DNA from: Apteryx mantelli
Taxonomy: Eukaryota > Chordata > Aves > Apterygiformes > Apterygidae
Direction of reading: 5' to 3'
Assembly: GCF_036417845.1 (NCBI RefSeq)
Contig: NC_090020.1
Location: 44,314,425-44,378,424, forward strand
DNA length: 64,000 bases
Shown here: positions 44,201 to 56,514 of the stretch, piece after piece
Layout: each line of letters opens with the position of its first letter
How positions within the stretch are numbered: position 1 is the first letter of the stretch
Made by a program: the position numbers and the translations under genes
The notes under the pieces: model-generated
Seen by the model: only the letters and a program-made list of their open reading frames with translations
Database searches by the model: none
What the model was told of the DNA's origin: nothing

Positions 44201-46462
44201 CAATGTGAAATAGAGTGACTTTATTGGGGATTTTTATTTTACAATTGAATTACCCCATAAAACCTGTAACACAAAATCACTTTCAATTCTGCATAAATTC
44301 TGCATGCTCAGTAATTTAAAGGCAGAAATCTACTACAGCTGCAGCAAAATGTGGACAATATTACACATCAGAATCCTTTTATTCTTTGTCATTTTCTATT
44401 TTAGTATCCCATGGAACTTGCAAATTCCATAAATACCGATGTTGAAGGTTATACTGATGTCTGATTTATTCAGTGGTTGTAGGATTACCCCTCTCAGGCC
44501 CCCACTTTGAGCAGTTCAGAACTTAGAGTGTTGAAGCTTCAGGGGAAAATAACAATCTCTTGTGGAGCCCAAGGCATCCAGTGAGTTCAGCAGTATATCC
44601 AAGGTGAGGGCTGGGAAGAGCATGGTTCCAAACAAGGTCAAATATGCCCCAGTTCTTCCAATAACTGTCTCCACTGCTACTCCCTCCTAAAATATGAAGC
44701 TGTAGTTCCTGGGTGAGCAAATGACAGAGGGCAGCAGTGAGAGTGGAAGGATCCTGTTTAGGAGTGTAAAGTGATGGAGAACATGGAGGATGGATAGAGC
44801 TGCCTGATCACTAGCAGGTTTATTATGTCTGAAATATTATAAAGGCAGTACAAAAATTGCAGGAATCACATATCTTATCAGGTCAAGAGGTGAACTGAAG
44901 GCAGAAAGATTTCATACCTGTCATTCATGTGCTTGTGTCTGTTGAAATTGGAATTCAGTGGAATTGATATGTTCCCTAGAGAAATTTAATTAGGCTGAAT
45001 CAGCATTTCCTGACAGAACACTATTTCACTGAAATATTTTGACCAACATTATACTTGAGTTGCAAAAATTTTCTGGAGCACAGAACTTGTTTAACTATTG
45101 CAGCCATCAGCATTCTGCAGAAATAAAAAGTTATCAAGGTTACCTCATAGCCACAGTCTACTAGAAGACCATTTATCTTCAAAACTGTCCCTACTTTTTT
45201 CAACCAAAGTAGCATTCGGTTAACAGAGATATAGATTCAAAGAAAAAAACTTTGATAAAAAGCAATGAAACTGTTCAATATCTTTGTCTAAATATATATC
45301 AAAGAAATTCAGGAAATAAATGTTCTGTCATGTACACACATCCAAATTGTGGACTTGTATGCAAGATTCAGGACTGTGCCAGGTTGTATTTAGTAGGAGA
45401 GTGTTTTAGGACATTGCTTGGAAAAAGACAAACCTTTCCCCATTCACATTCATTATCATCAAGCAAAAGTACATCCTTTAAAACAGAACAGTTTTACAAG
45501 GTGGCTGAGCATTATAAAGGTGAAGAATGAATAGAAGGGTTGTCAGAAGAGTGGCATAGAGACCCCTAATATCATATCTAAATGAAAGTATTTTTATTTT
45601 TAAACAAAATATATCATTTTAGCCAATCATGTTTTGGAGCAGAAGATAAAAATCACAAAGTTTCGTCTAATCAAAAAAAATTGTTTTCCTTTGAAAATAC
45701 TGCTTTGATGAAGAATTTTCAACTGGCTCTGCTTGATAGCAATTCCACAGTAAAGGCTGCATGAGATTTGCATTTCTAGCAGGAGTGAATTACTATGCCT
45801 GTGATGTGAGATGGATCTAAATGAAGTAATGTGAAAAGGATAATATAATGACTCTAGACATCAGGATTTTGGTGAGGATTTACATAGCAATTTCCTAGCT
45901 AAACCATGGCTCTGGTGGTGGCAAAGGCACTTTGCTGTATATGGGAATGTTTTAAATATTATTTATTTAAACTCACATTATATGTCTGCTACTTTTAATT
46001 TTGTTACAGTGAAGACCGATAAACAAAGATGGTCTTATTGAAGGCTACTGAAATCAAGGATAATCTTTCCTTTGATATCAGCAGCCACTGGTTTCAGTCC
46101 TTGCCTATGTTATAAACTTCAGTCTGAATACCTAGGCAGTTACAGAAATTTAAACAGCTAAAACCCCTGAAATGCATTACAGTAACATCAGAGTATGCAT
46201 GTTTTAAGTTATTTGTTAGAAAATAAATAATATGTATTAATGCACACTTCCTTTATTGAAATTTGTTTACATGTAAAAATATTTACATAGATGTTACGCA
46301 GATCATTGCTAGGCGCAGATTTAGCTAAGGCCTATAGATGCTGGCATATCCTCCACCTCTTATTAGTGTGGTATACATGTGCCAGGTCATATGATGTGAA
46401 AGTGACTGGTGACTGCGCATATCCACTATACATATTGCAACTGGACCAAAATCCCTGCAAAC
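38300..46462. other. Intergenic region between YTHDC2 and MCC, first part
   Basis: AT-rich with short open frames only, no conserved protein family and no recognised transposon. It may contain regulatory DNA or non-coding transcripts that sequence reading cannot reveal. Confidence 0.7.
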
Positions 46463-46824
46463 CAGATTAACAGCCTCCATACCTCATTTTATTGCCTCTT
46501 CCTGGTGAGATTATGGCAGGGCCCCGAGGGCACCGCAAGCCTTCCCCCTCCCAGCCCAGGGCTGTCAGTCCCTGCCCCACAATGGCACCCTGCCCAGCCA
46601 GGGGCCCCCCCAACCCCCACCCCGGCCCCAATCCACAGGTGCCTGCCCAGCCTGGCCTCAGTCCTGCTCTGTCCCCGCTCCATCTCTATGGCGGTGCCCA
46701 ACGCTCGGGCTGGGGCTGCCCCTGGTGCCCTGCTCCCTCGTGGGCGGTGGGACAGGCCCAGGCTGCCAGGCCCTGCCCTGCCATTGCTGGGAGCTGCTGG
46801 CCACATGGGGCCCTGACAGATTAA
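46463..46824. mobile_element. 346-bp GC-rich insertion flanked by 8-bp direct repeats
   Basis: CAGATTAA occurs at 46,463-46,470 and 46,817-46,824, exactly bounding a block much richer in GC (roughly two thirds) than its AT-rich surroundings. The block has few CpG, so it is not an unmethylated island. On the minus strand it begins TCAGGGCCCCATG and carries AATAAA at 46,493-46,488, about 17 nt before its end. No terminal inverted repeat, canonical TG...CA LTR ends or poly(A) tail is seen. An inserted transposable element or tailless retrocopy is likely; the family is not recognised. Confidence 0.6.
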
Positions 46825-49800
46825 GTCATTCTCCATAGGAGTCCTGGATGTATCTCACCTTGTGTGCACAGACATGGTGGGCTCCAAAGGCACTTAATGC
46901 TCAAGTCTGGGAAAAGTAGCTCAAGATATAAAAGAAGGGAAGAGAAGCAGCTCAGATAGGTAGTTTTCACATCACTATTTTCTGTCTCTGGCTGCGCATT
47001 CTCCTTTTTCTGCATGGTAAGCAACCATGAGAAATTTAATGTTTCTTGAGTAGTATTAACATGGTTTCTGTCTCATTATATATATGTGTGTTCCTGTAAG
47101 TAAACAGGTAAATACAGAATTGCTGGCCAACAGCAGAGTGGACAGAGCCATGACCCCAAAGGAGGCAAAACTTCCACAAGTTGTAACTAAAACAGTGCTT
47201 GAGACGTCAAATGGTTGTCATTTATTAATTGCTTTAAAACTGTTTTCTGTAATATTTGTAATGTGTTCTTAAAGCATGGCATTTGCTGCTCTCTTGGCAT
47301 TCAAAATCTTTTCTGCATTTGGCAGAAGTAGCAGTACATTAAACACAAAGACTTCAGGGATTTTGAAGATTTTGAGTGATCTGGACTAAGTGTGCTAAAC
47401 TTGACGTTACCTACCGAGCGCTTTTCCTATATTCTCATTTCTCTGTCCTCATTCTATCCTTGCCTGAATAACTAGGTAATTGATTAACTCTTAAAATGTG
47501 CTATGTCTTTTAAAATTTGCTCATAAATGCGGCCTGAGGTGCTGGCATGCACAGGAAAAAAAATGGGTATCATAAAGCTACCTGTCCCTCTTGCCTCATT
47601 TCCATTTATTGACAGAAGCTAGGGCAGAACACTGGTGTCCCATCACTAAAGTGTAGTCTAGGGCTTAATTACTAAGTACAGCTAAAAAAAGTGGGTAGAA
47701 AGTTTGCTTAAGTTAGCTAGTAGCCTGCCAGTTTGCACTTTCTGTATAGTGGTGTCAGTCAGTTTACAGGGAAATATCGGTTACCTAAGAACCTCATGGA
47801 GAAACATGGAACTTGAGAAGGTAAGTGTGTCTGGCACAAATGAAAAAGGGTTTGGTGCAGAAATTATGAAAAGGTAAGGGCTGTTATTCTGGGGAATCAC
47901 ACTCCTGATGCTTTAAGAAAGTACTCCACTGCACACCCTGGCTATCTTGCTTAAAGGAGTATTACTAAATTAGAACTCTCACTTACTGCTTGAAATCTTA
48001 AGTTACTGGTTGTTTTGTTTGCTGGTTTGTGGGGAGGTTAATCTTAGAGTGCTGTGGCTGAAACGTGTGTAGCAGGAAACTTTTTTAGTCGGCTGACTTG
48101 GGTCATTTGGCAGCTTTCTATGTACAGAAAACAGTTTACCTGTTTTCTTATGTAAAACCAGCTGTAGCTAAATTTTGATATGTGTACAACAGTTTTCTTC
48201 TCCTATTGTTGGATACCTAACTTTAGATATTCTAGACCTGACTTTTAGAGATCACAAGGACTTAAATTTCCTGTTGATTTGGTGGAAGTCTTAGGAGTCC
48301 TGCATCTCAGGAAATCAAGTAGCTCATGCCTATCTTTGAGAACTCAGATTTTGTCTACATAAATATTGGAGAATAAATGCAACTAATATTGGTGTAGCAT
48401 TGCTCTTCCTGCTTGTAATGGTTGTCAGGTATATTTTTGCATTTGAGTTTAGAAATCAGGATATTATGGACAGTTGACTGTAGAATAACCTAATGTTGAA
48501 AAAATTATGGGTTCATTTAACTTAAATGAAAAGATAAACAAAAATTGATTGACATTTAAGACCCTCAGTTTCAAAAAGAAAACCCACAAACTCTTTCCTT
48601 TTGAGAAATATCAAGCTTGTTTTCTGAGAGGGGATAGACTGAGGAGGATGGGCAGTGGTATGGACGTCTTACTGCTTGCCCTCCTTCCCTGTTCTCTTTC
48701 CACGTCTTCCTGGACACCACTCACGCTTCCCACCAGGGACAGTGAGAATCCACTTCAGGAAGGATAGTACCTTCTGCTGCAGAGCTTGTTCTCTGCTTTA
48801 AATAAGTTTTTTGCCATCTGAAATTCATATTTTTGGCTGCAGCAGTCGACTACCACATGAGTCATAGCAGGCAATGAGAAGTCTGGGGAACTACTGCTTA
48901 GACTGCTGCTTCCCAACTGATGTGATACGTCTTCTTTTTAAAGTTTGGATTTGGATCAAGATACCAGCCAGTAAGCTCAGATGGTTTTATTCTCTTTTGT
49001 TCCATATCACAGCTAGGATATCAGCTGTTCATATTGGCTAGATGAAAGTGTCTCCAGTGAGTTTTGTATAAGGAAAAGTTAGAAACTATTGTAGTAGGTT
49101 TAAAGAAGAGTCTTGGGGTTTACCTTGAAGATACAAAAACTAACTGCAACTTTCATCCCCCCCCCTGCCCCTCAAGGGGAAAAGCTGTTAGAAAAGACTC
49201 AACAGATATATATATTCGCTTATATTTGCTCTGGTCATTGCTGATGTCTTTCTGAAGTTGATTATTTACCCATTTCCTTTTAGGAAAATTTTCCTTTTAG
49301 TCCTTTTAGGACTGCTGTATGGTTAATAAGAAAATGTGTGCTATATTTGCAGAATGTACGCAAGAATTCTTGTGTGTGGTGTTGAACAGCTACAATCTCT
49401 GGGATGTGGCTGAAGAGCAGTGGTCTTGTGACTGTCCAGCTGATCCAGCAACATTCTGTTTTCAACAGAAGAGAAACAGCTGCAGTGAGCAACTGGACTC
49501 TCGCACTAAAAACATCCTTCACAGGATGGAGAAAGAGCAACTGTTGGTAAGACTAAGAAAGAGGTTAGATGTAAAAAATGGAACATGATGTAAATCTTCA
49601 AAGACTACAGACTGTATATATTCTGAAAGAAGAAGGATACTTGTAGGCATTCCCTGCTTCAGTTTTCTTGATGGAGTATGCAAACGTGTTGAACAGGAGC
49701 ATGGTGCCATATCCCCATGCTTTAGCCATCCACCAAGCATTGCTCTGGATATTGGAAACTGGAAGACTGCAGAGACTGAGAATACATGTGTGAGTGTATA

Positions 49801-50129
49801 TTTGTACTTGCAAGCAGTTTTATCCTATAAAAGCATAGAGGCTCTTTGCCTTGCAATGACTTAATCAAGATGCAATAAATATTAACAATAAGAACTATTG
49901 GCATCAGTTATTCTACTTGAAAGGAACTGTGTGCTAAGGGGAGTTTGATTACCTTGTTGATATTACAAATTCATGAGCCATTGTCAACAGCCAGGAAGAT
50001 CAAGCTGTCATGTAGGAAGAACTGACTGTCTTCAAAGACTGCATAGGAGCAGGATAGTATTTGATAGTATGAACAGAAATGGTATGTCCTTAATAAGAAG
50101 AATTTCTTCCATATGCAGGAAATACGATA
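46825..50129. other. Intergenic region between YTHDC2 and MCC, second part
   Basis: AT-rich; a C-rich stretch at 49,157-49,180 is the main compositional feature. Short open frames only (the longest, 49,319-49,588 plus, matches no family I recognise). Confidence 0.7.
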
Positions 50130-50360
50130 GGAGAAGACTTAGCTGACCTGATTAATCACAGGATGGCAGAATGACAAATGTAATGCTACTGTGAAACAGG
50201 CAAATACTGTTCTAGGCTGTTTCAAAATAGGTATTTCCAGTAGGTGTTGATAAGGGTGTCAAGGATACTAAAGGAAATGAAGAGGCTGTCCTGTATGGAT
50301 GAGATGAAAAGGCTTGTTTAATCTGGAAACATGAAGACTGTAAAGGAAATTAGTTTTCTC
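50130..50360 (+). mobile_element. Ancient CR1 LINE fragment
   Basis: Segments such as TAATGCTACTGTGAAACAGG, TGTTCTAGGCTG, ATTTCCAGTAGG and GCTTGTTTAATCTGGAAACA follow the order of the CR1 reverse-transcriptase 3' region. Frame is lost by substitutions and indels. Boundaries are approximate. Confidence 0.65.
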
Positions 50361-50929
50361 GAAATGCAAAGGAGACAAAAAAATCGGGATGGCGGGGGAA
50401 GTCATAAATAAGTTTGGAAATTAAATGTTTTTTAAGCACCAGAGCAGGCACCATCATGCCTGATGATGAACTGTTGGAAGAGAAAAAAATTACCACCCTT
50501 TGAGGTAAAATTTGATCAATGTAGAGGAAATAATTTGTATCAATACCAACAGAGGCTGGTATTGTGTGCCCCAGGACACTCACCTGTTCTATCCACCATC
50601 AGAAAAGCTGAAGCTTGCACATAGTGCTACTGAAAAAGTTAATTTTTGTTGTGGTTTGTCTAAGCTCAGCTTTTACAGGCGAGCCAAAGTCAAAGAAGGC
50701 TGCAGCTCTCCTGAAGCAGGGAGCAGGGCCTGTGGGAATGCCAGGGCCTGCCAAGTGACATGGAAGGAAAACAAGGCCCCCAGACCCCCAGCTGCAGTGA
50801 GATTTGCCCAGCACTCGCTTGCTGGTCCCTCGTGGGCTGGCCTCTGAGATTACGAGTGCACCTAGCCCTGCTTTGGCTAGGCCACTCGCTCTCTCACGTG
50901 CCACAGTGGCTTTTGACACTGAGAGAGGC

Positions 50930-52060
50930 CGGAGGAAAGGTGGAGGAAGGATGGCCGTGCTCTCCCTTGGAGCGTGCACAGGAGGCGAGCGGCGAGGGCG
51001 AGCCGCCTCCCCCCGAGGCCCGGCCGGCTGTGCCGCTCCCGGAGGGTCCCGGCCGAGGCGGGAGCCGGGAGTCGGGCCGCGGCGCGCCCGGCCAGGCCGC
51101 TCGGCCTCGGCGCCCCGCAGCCCGCCCCCCGCGGGCGCGCCGGGGCTGCGCGGGGCGGTGACGCGCGCGCCGCGGAAGGTGCAGGGGGGCGGCGGCCGGC
51201 GCGCGCCGCGGGGCCGCGCGCCGGGGCTCCCCACCCCCGCGCCCGCATTGTGCTGCCGCTCGCACTTTGCAGGCGCGGAGGGACTGGGAATCCCGGGAGC
51301 CTCAGGCAGCCTCGCTGCTGCTGCTGCCGCCGCCTCCTCCTTCTCCGGAGCTGGGCGCATGATGGCGGCAGCCGCGGTAGTGGAGGTGAGCGCGAGCAGC
51401 GCCGGGAGTAGCAGCAGCGATACCTCCAGCACCGGCGAGGAGGAGAGGATGAGGCGCCTCTTCCAGACCTGCGACGGCGATGGGGACGGCTACATCAGCA
51501 GGTAGCGGGAGCGGGGAGGCGGTTCCCTCCTCCCCCCGAAGTGGCGTCTCAACTTCTCGGCAAGTTTGCCGCGGAGAGTTTCAGCAGTTTGCAAAGCGCA
51601 GCACCGCGCTGGGGGCGGGGGGGAGGGGGTCGGCGGCGCCTCCCTGTCCGCCGGCGCCAGGCCGGACCGTCCGCCCCCCCGAGCCGCGTGCGGGGCGCTG
51701 GGCTGCAGCCGGGGCGGCGGCGGGGAGCCCCAGGGCAGCGCCCGCCCTGCCCCGCTGGGGCCGTGAGGGACCGGCACTGCCCGAGCTGGCGTCCGACCCT
51801 GTGGCTGCAGAGTGTCCCCTGCAGCACTGCGCTGCCAGCGCGAGGCTGTAACGGCCGTTATCTCCTCGGGAGCGCGCGCAAGCCGGGGCGGCCGTGAGGA
51901 GGTGCCCTGCCTGGGAGCCCCTCCGCCCCCCCCCCCCCGGCAGCCGTTGGCGACCGTTGGCCCCCGCAGCGTTCCTCAGCGGCTGCCCGGCTGTGCTCGG
52001 CGCGAGGAGCGCGCGGCTGAGGGTGTGGGGTTGGAGATCCGCGCTTCGGTTGTGTGGTAG
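50930..52060. promoter_or_regulatory. CpG island and promoter of MCC (long form)
   Basis: Dense CpG centred on the first coding exon, with GC-rich runs such as CGGCGCGCGCCG and a C13 run near 51,926-51,938. A GCT/GCC trinucleotide stretch lies just upstream of the start codon (51,311-51,333). No TATA box seen. Confidence 0.85.
51362..51501 (+). CDS. MCC: MCC long isoform, first coding exon (partial gene)
   Basis: Encodes MAAAAVVEVSASSAG, a Ser/Thr run (SSSSDTSSTGEEE) and RMRRLFQTCDGDGDGYIS, the entering helix and first nine loop residues of an N-terminal EF-hand. This is the N-terminus of the long MCC form; MCC is a coiled-coil scaffold linked to Wnt/beta-catenin signalling, adhesion and the cell cycle. 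Donor ATCAGCAG|GTAGCG at 51,502 leaves phase 2. A tandem ATG sits at 51,359; the second ATG (51,362) has A at -3 and G at +4 and is preferred. The frame is open upstream to 50,804 but that part is Arg/Gly/Pro-rich and unconserved-looking. The remaining exons lie beyond the window. Confidence 0.88.
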
Positions 52061-55000
52061 AATAGCTCTATGGTTTTACGGAAAGGCTTGATACGGAAAA
52101 ATGTAAGACCTTTAACTTCCACTGGGTCTGGAAGTTCAAGTCTTCCAACCTAGATGTTTTTGATGACTTAATGCATTAGGCAGGTGATTTCTGTAAGTAA
52201 ACAAAGTTGGTCAAAGATAAAACTGACGCAAGGCTTGGGGGAAGACGTTTCTATCAGAAACAGTTCTGTTAGATCAGCTGACATGCTTGGGAAAAAATGA
52301 ATGTTCTTTTGGGCCCTTCCTCAGGTATGTCTACTTCTAAATATGTCAGTCTAAAAAGATAAGACTTACTACTATAATTCTTGCCATGCTTAAATCTGTG
52401 GTAGTGGGTGATGCCTTAGATATGATAGTCTAAGATAAAAGTCATACCAGTTTCTGAGAATATGTAATTTTCTTTTGTTTTTATTGTTGTTCTTATAACC
52501 TCATCTAAACTCCTATACCTATCCTTCCTCTTAGTTTCAGGATTGCGGCACTAGATGCTTGTACAATGCAGTAGATTGTAAATAAGCCATGATGAGATGT
52601 TCATATATCTGGAACTATTGGCAATATATTTTGATCAGGATGGGATTTGATGGAAGGTATTTCTGGAACTAGCCCTTTTCTCCCACACCATAATTTAAAA
52701 AATAATTGTACTTCTAAAGGCAAGATTTTTCTGAGATGCTGGGAACTTGCAGCTTCAGAACGAAGCCAGTGTTAGCTATAGTTATTAAGTGCCTCTAGAG
52801 AGCTGAGTCGAAGTGAGGGAAAGTTTCTAAGTTTGTCCTCTAACCTGAAACCTAAGAGTATGACCCTACAGAAGGGCTAAGTAAACTTCAGCCCACTCTG
52901 TCATCTCTTTGGAACTAGAAAATTGTTGAAAATCTCAAAGAGCTGGCAGTCACTAAAAAATAAAACTTCAAGGTCATGATATTTCTAATCTAAAGGGCTC
53001 CCATACACTACTTTTTCCTATTTAATCATTATTTTGACAGCTGTAGTTCTGAAATGAAAACTTTGAAAATACATGTTTTCCTACCAGTGTGCTAAGATGA
53101 CTTCTCTTTTCACCTGTTAACCCTGTTTATGGAAGTTTTTCTCGAGTCTGAAAACTCAGGATGTTCACTCACAGCACACACTGCCTCCTATGAGCACGCT
53201 CTGTGATCTGTACTGTAGTGTTTTTCTGCAGCATAAACTGAATTAAAGCACTTACTAAAGGAATGTTAATGTTGTCGTGCTTCGTATGGACGGTTGAGAG
53301 ATGCTACCACTACACAAGCCAGTCATGTTTTTGATGGAGTTTTCTACATTTTTTTATGTTTTGTTCCAAATTAGTACTCTGTGTATTTCAAAATGAATGT
53401 TTTTGAATGTTGCTTGAACTACACTGTTAAAAGTTTCCAAGACTCCATGACATATCCTAGGAAGGACCTTGGATTTCAGTAGGAAACAGAATTAAAGCTC
53501 AGGATAGTGGTTGAAAATCCTTTAGGATTTAGCGGGTCCATTGTTGGTGGTTGCTAATACCTTGCTTCATATGGGAATGTGCCTTCAAGGCAAATATTGG
53601 TATAGCCGTGATCAGAATATAGTATCATAACTTGTTGTTTTCCCTTAAACTTCCATATTTATGAAAAAGTGTTGAACAAATATTTGACAAGTGATCTTTG
53701 GCATCAAATGGAGTGATTTGCTTTTCTTGACTTCATTAACTCACCGAGGTAATCAGTCTGGTAAATGGAATGCATTCCTCACTTTGCTTTGCTTAGTGTC
53801 TCAATTTCCCTCATAATCCATTCTATAGCAATGGTTTATGCAGGAGCGGACTTGCCTAGCGGTTTTTGGATGCTTTTGTAATGCACGCACCACCTTGGTC
53901 TCAAGGCAGCTCCTTCTGATTCATGGGCACACAGTATACCTATGAAAAGTATAGCAACTGCTTTTTCATTGTTTACAGTCTCAGAACAGTGTTTGGGTAA
54001 ATACACTTTTTTTAATGTACCAAATTAAAAAAAAAAAGCCAAAAAATTCACATCTGCTTTTGTGTTCAACTTAATCTTGCCATCGTGTGCATACTCTTTG
54101 TCTTGCTTCTGCTTTTTCTTTTTTCATAGAGGACAGTTGTTTGGCTTTCCTGTTCCCTCTTACCCTGCTTCATTGGGCTTTCCTTTCCTCCTGGGACCAC
54201 TGGTGTTTTTGATCCTTGAGGGTAATGCTGCTTTCTTTGTTGCCTTTCCTGTAGCCCCAGTGGAGATGGTAGGCTGACTTCTCCACGTTCCTGCACCATC
54301 TACAGGAGGTTAAACATTGCAATAAATGCCTGGGCATTTGTATACAGAGCTGAAAACAGAGAAGCCGGCACTGTAAAACCAGCTGCTTCCTTATGGACTA
54401 GAAATGATCTATAGACTTTTATTAGTTTGAGCCTCTTTTCTGAACTTAATTTATTTTCCATGTAATAGAGTTGAAAATTGTTTGCAATTTTTCAGCTATT
54501 GCTCAGCATAAGTTGTCATATCTTTCAAAATGAATACCCCTTCTGCTCTGCTTACAGGGATGAAGCTTCATCAGTCTTTTGTTTGCATAGTGCATGCAGC
54601 AGTTTGTTCATAAGACTGCTTTTTCTCCAGCTCTAGCTCCATTGTGGAAGAGAATATCTTTATTCTTGCAGCAAAGGCAGGCATTTTGTATGCATGTTTA
54701 TTTAGTTCATATTGCATGGGGAAAAGAACTATTTGCATTCCTAATGAAGTTATATGGTGTCTCAGCTGTGGAAATGCTTTGTTGTGCATCTAACTGTAAA
54801 CCTCTTCAAATAATAGCAGGGAAGTAGAGGCACAGATGGAGAGGAGGAGCATGTCCTGAGATACTGATTAATTTTCAGGCTCTCAATAGTTGGGATGATA
54901 TTAAAATGAAAAAGCGTAGGTACTAAGTGTGTGCTGTTGGTGGTTGTACTGGAGAAGAAATTGAATGATGGGGTGTGGAATGCTAGGCCTGTGTCTATCG

Positions 55001-56491
55001 CTGCGCATTATGTTTTGTAGTTGTATTAGAAACTTGCACGTTGAAATCTTGCTGCACCTAGCTAGATAAAACTATAAAGAGAACACAGGAGTTTTAATTT
55101 GTTGGTTTCTACAGAAATGGTTTTTGCTCCTTTGGGGAATGATAGTAGTTAATTATTTAGCATCTCATAAGGACTTGGCATGTTTGTGATATGTCATCAA
55201 TAATGAGAGGTAATTACAAACAAATATATGCAAAGCAGTCCATGATTAAGGCTGGATCCTCAACTCTTAAGATCAGCTGGATCAGCCTCACTGGGAGGGG
55301 GAGTCAGCTTTAAACACTGTTTACATGAAAACTTAATTTTTGCAGCTGTAGCTGGATTGTGTTGTTATTAACAAAAAGCTGTTAACTGAAAAAGCACTGC
55401 ATTCGTTTGTTTTCTTCTGTTTGTTTTGAGAAGCTTGAGAATCTGATGTTATGGTTATAACTGTGTTCAATTTCAGAGGGTCAGTGCATTGGGGAGTGTG
55501 CCTGCTGCTTTTGTGTGTGTGTGGGGGGGGTTGTTTTTGTTTTGTTTTTGTTTTAAATGAGGTCAACATATGTGGTCTTGGTGGATGTCAGTTAGGAAAG
55601 TGAGAACATGCTGGGTTTTTACAGGTGGCAGGCTAGATTAATGTCTCTAGAAACTTGATTGCCTTGTAGTTTTATTGTATTTTGACTGTACTGAAGTTCT
55701 AGTTACACACATAATGAATTTCACCTTTACTGCAGTAGTTGCTAAGTGGGTTTCCAGATTATTCTTTTGCAGCACTGCATGCTCTAAATAAGGTAATTTT
55801 GTATCTGCAGTAGATGCGTTCATTTACAAAAAAATGAAGCTATGAGTTATAGAGATGATCCATGAAGAAAATTCTAATTTCATTATTAAGTTACAAGTGT
55901 GTGATAGTTTTATAATTTTAACTTTTAAACGTGGATAAATACTTTTTAGGATTATGAAACAACGATGAAGTTAGTGTTGAGTACGTAAGGAGAAATTTCA
56001 TCATGATATTTAGAATAACAAAATAAAGTTTTCTCTGTAGAGTTTGTTTGAAAATATTTTCTTCTGTATATGCTAGTATTTTTACATTGCAGTCAGTGTT
56101 GGTCATACTCTGCTTTTAGATGGTTGAAAAGCCACAAACCTGCTAATTTTTGCAGTGAGCTTGTACAGTCCATTAAAAGCACATGCTGAAAGAGTGCATC
56201 CTTTGACAGCCCTCCTCAGAAACAGTTAAAAGAAACTTGTTGGATTTGATCTATTACGTGAATGGTTTTAGGGGTATATAGCTTTGGGAACTCTCACCAC
56301 CTTTGCAATGACAAGCTGATATTTCTTTTTTTTATTGGGCTGCAATAGTTTTGTAGCTAGGTAGTTGTAACCATGGAAGAAACTGTGAAAGTGTTTACTG
56401 TATTTCTTTAATCCAGGTTGCACACTAGTATTCTTGTAAATTCCTTCATTAACATGGTGGAGCTAGGTCTGTGTATTTACAGGATGCTTAA

Positions 56492-56514
56492 TGTGTGTGT
56501 GTGTGTGTGTGTGT
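56492..56514. repeat. (TG)11 microsatellite
   Basis: Eleven TG units in MCC intron 1. Confidence 0.95.

Noticed and set aside
46409..46836. Three overlapping open frames of 110-135 codons in the GC-rich block
   Set aside because: All frames are open at once because of GC composition and low complexity. The CpG deficit also argues against a promoter or active gene.
49319..49588. 89-codon plus-strand frame in the intergenic region
   Set aside because: No recognised domain, no splice or promoter context, and other frames overlap it.
50804..51358. In-frame upstream extension of MCC exon 1
   Set aside because: The frame is open, but the content is Arg/Gly/Pro-rich island sequence and the recognised MCC N-terminus begins at the tandem ATG.
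50599..51432. 277-codon minus-strand frame across the MCC island
   Set aside because: Composition-driven antisense frame overlapping the conserved MCC exon; no domain recognised.
51480..52091. Open frames downstream of MCC exon 1
   Set aside because: They lie in the GC-rich beginning of intron 1, after a clean donor; low-complexity content.
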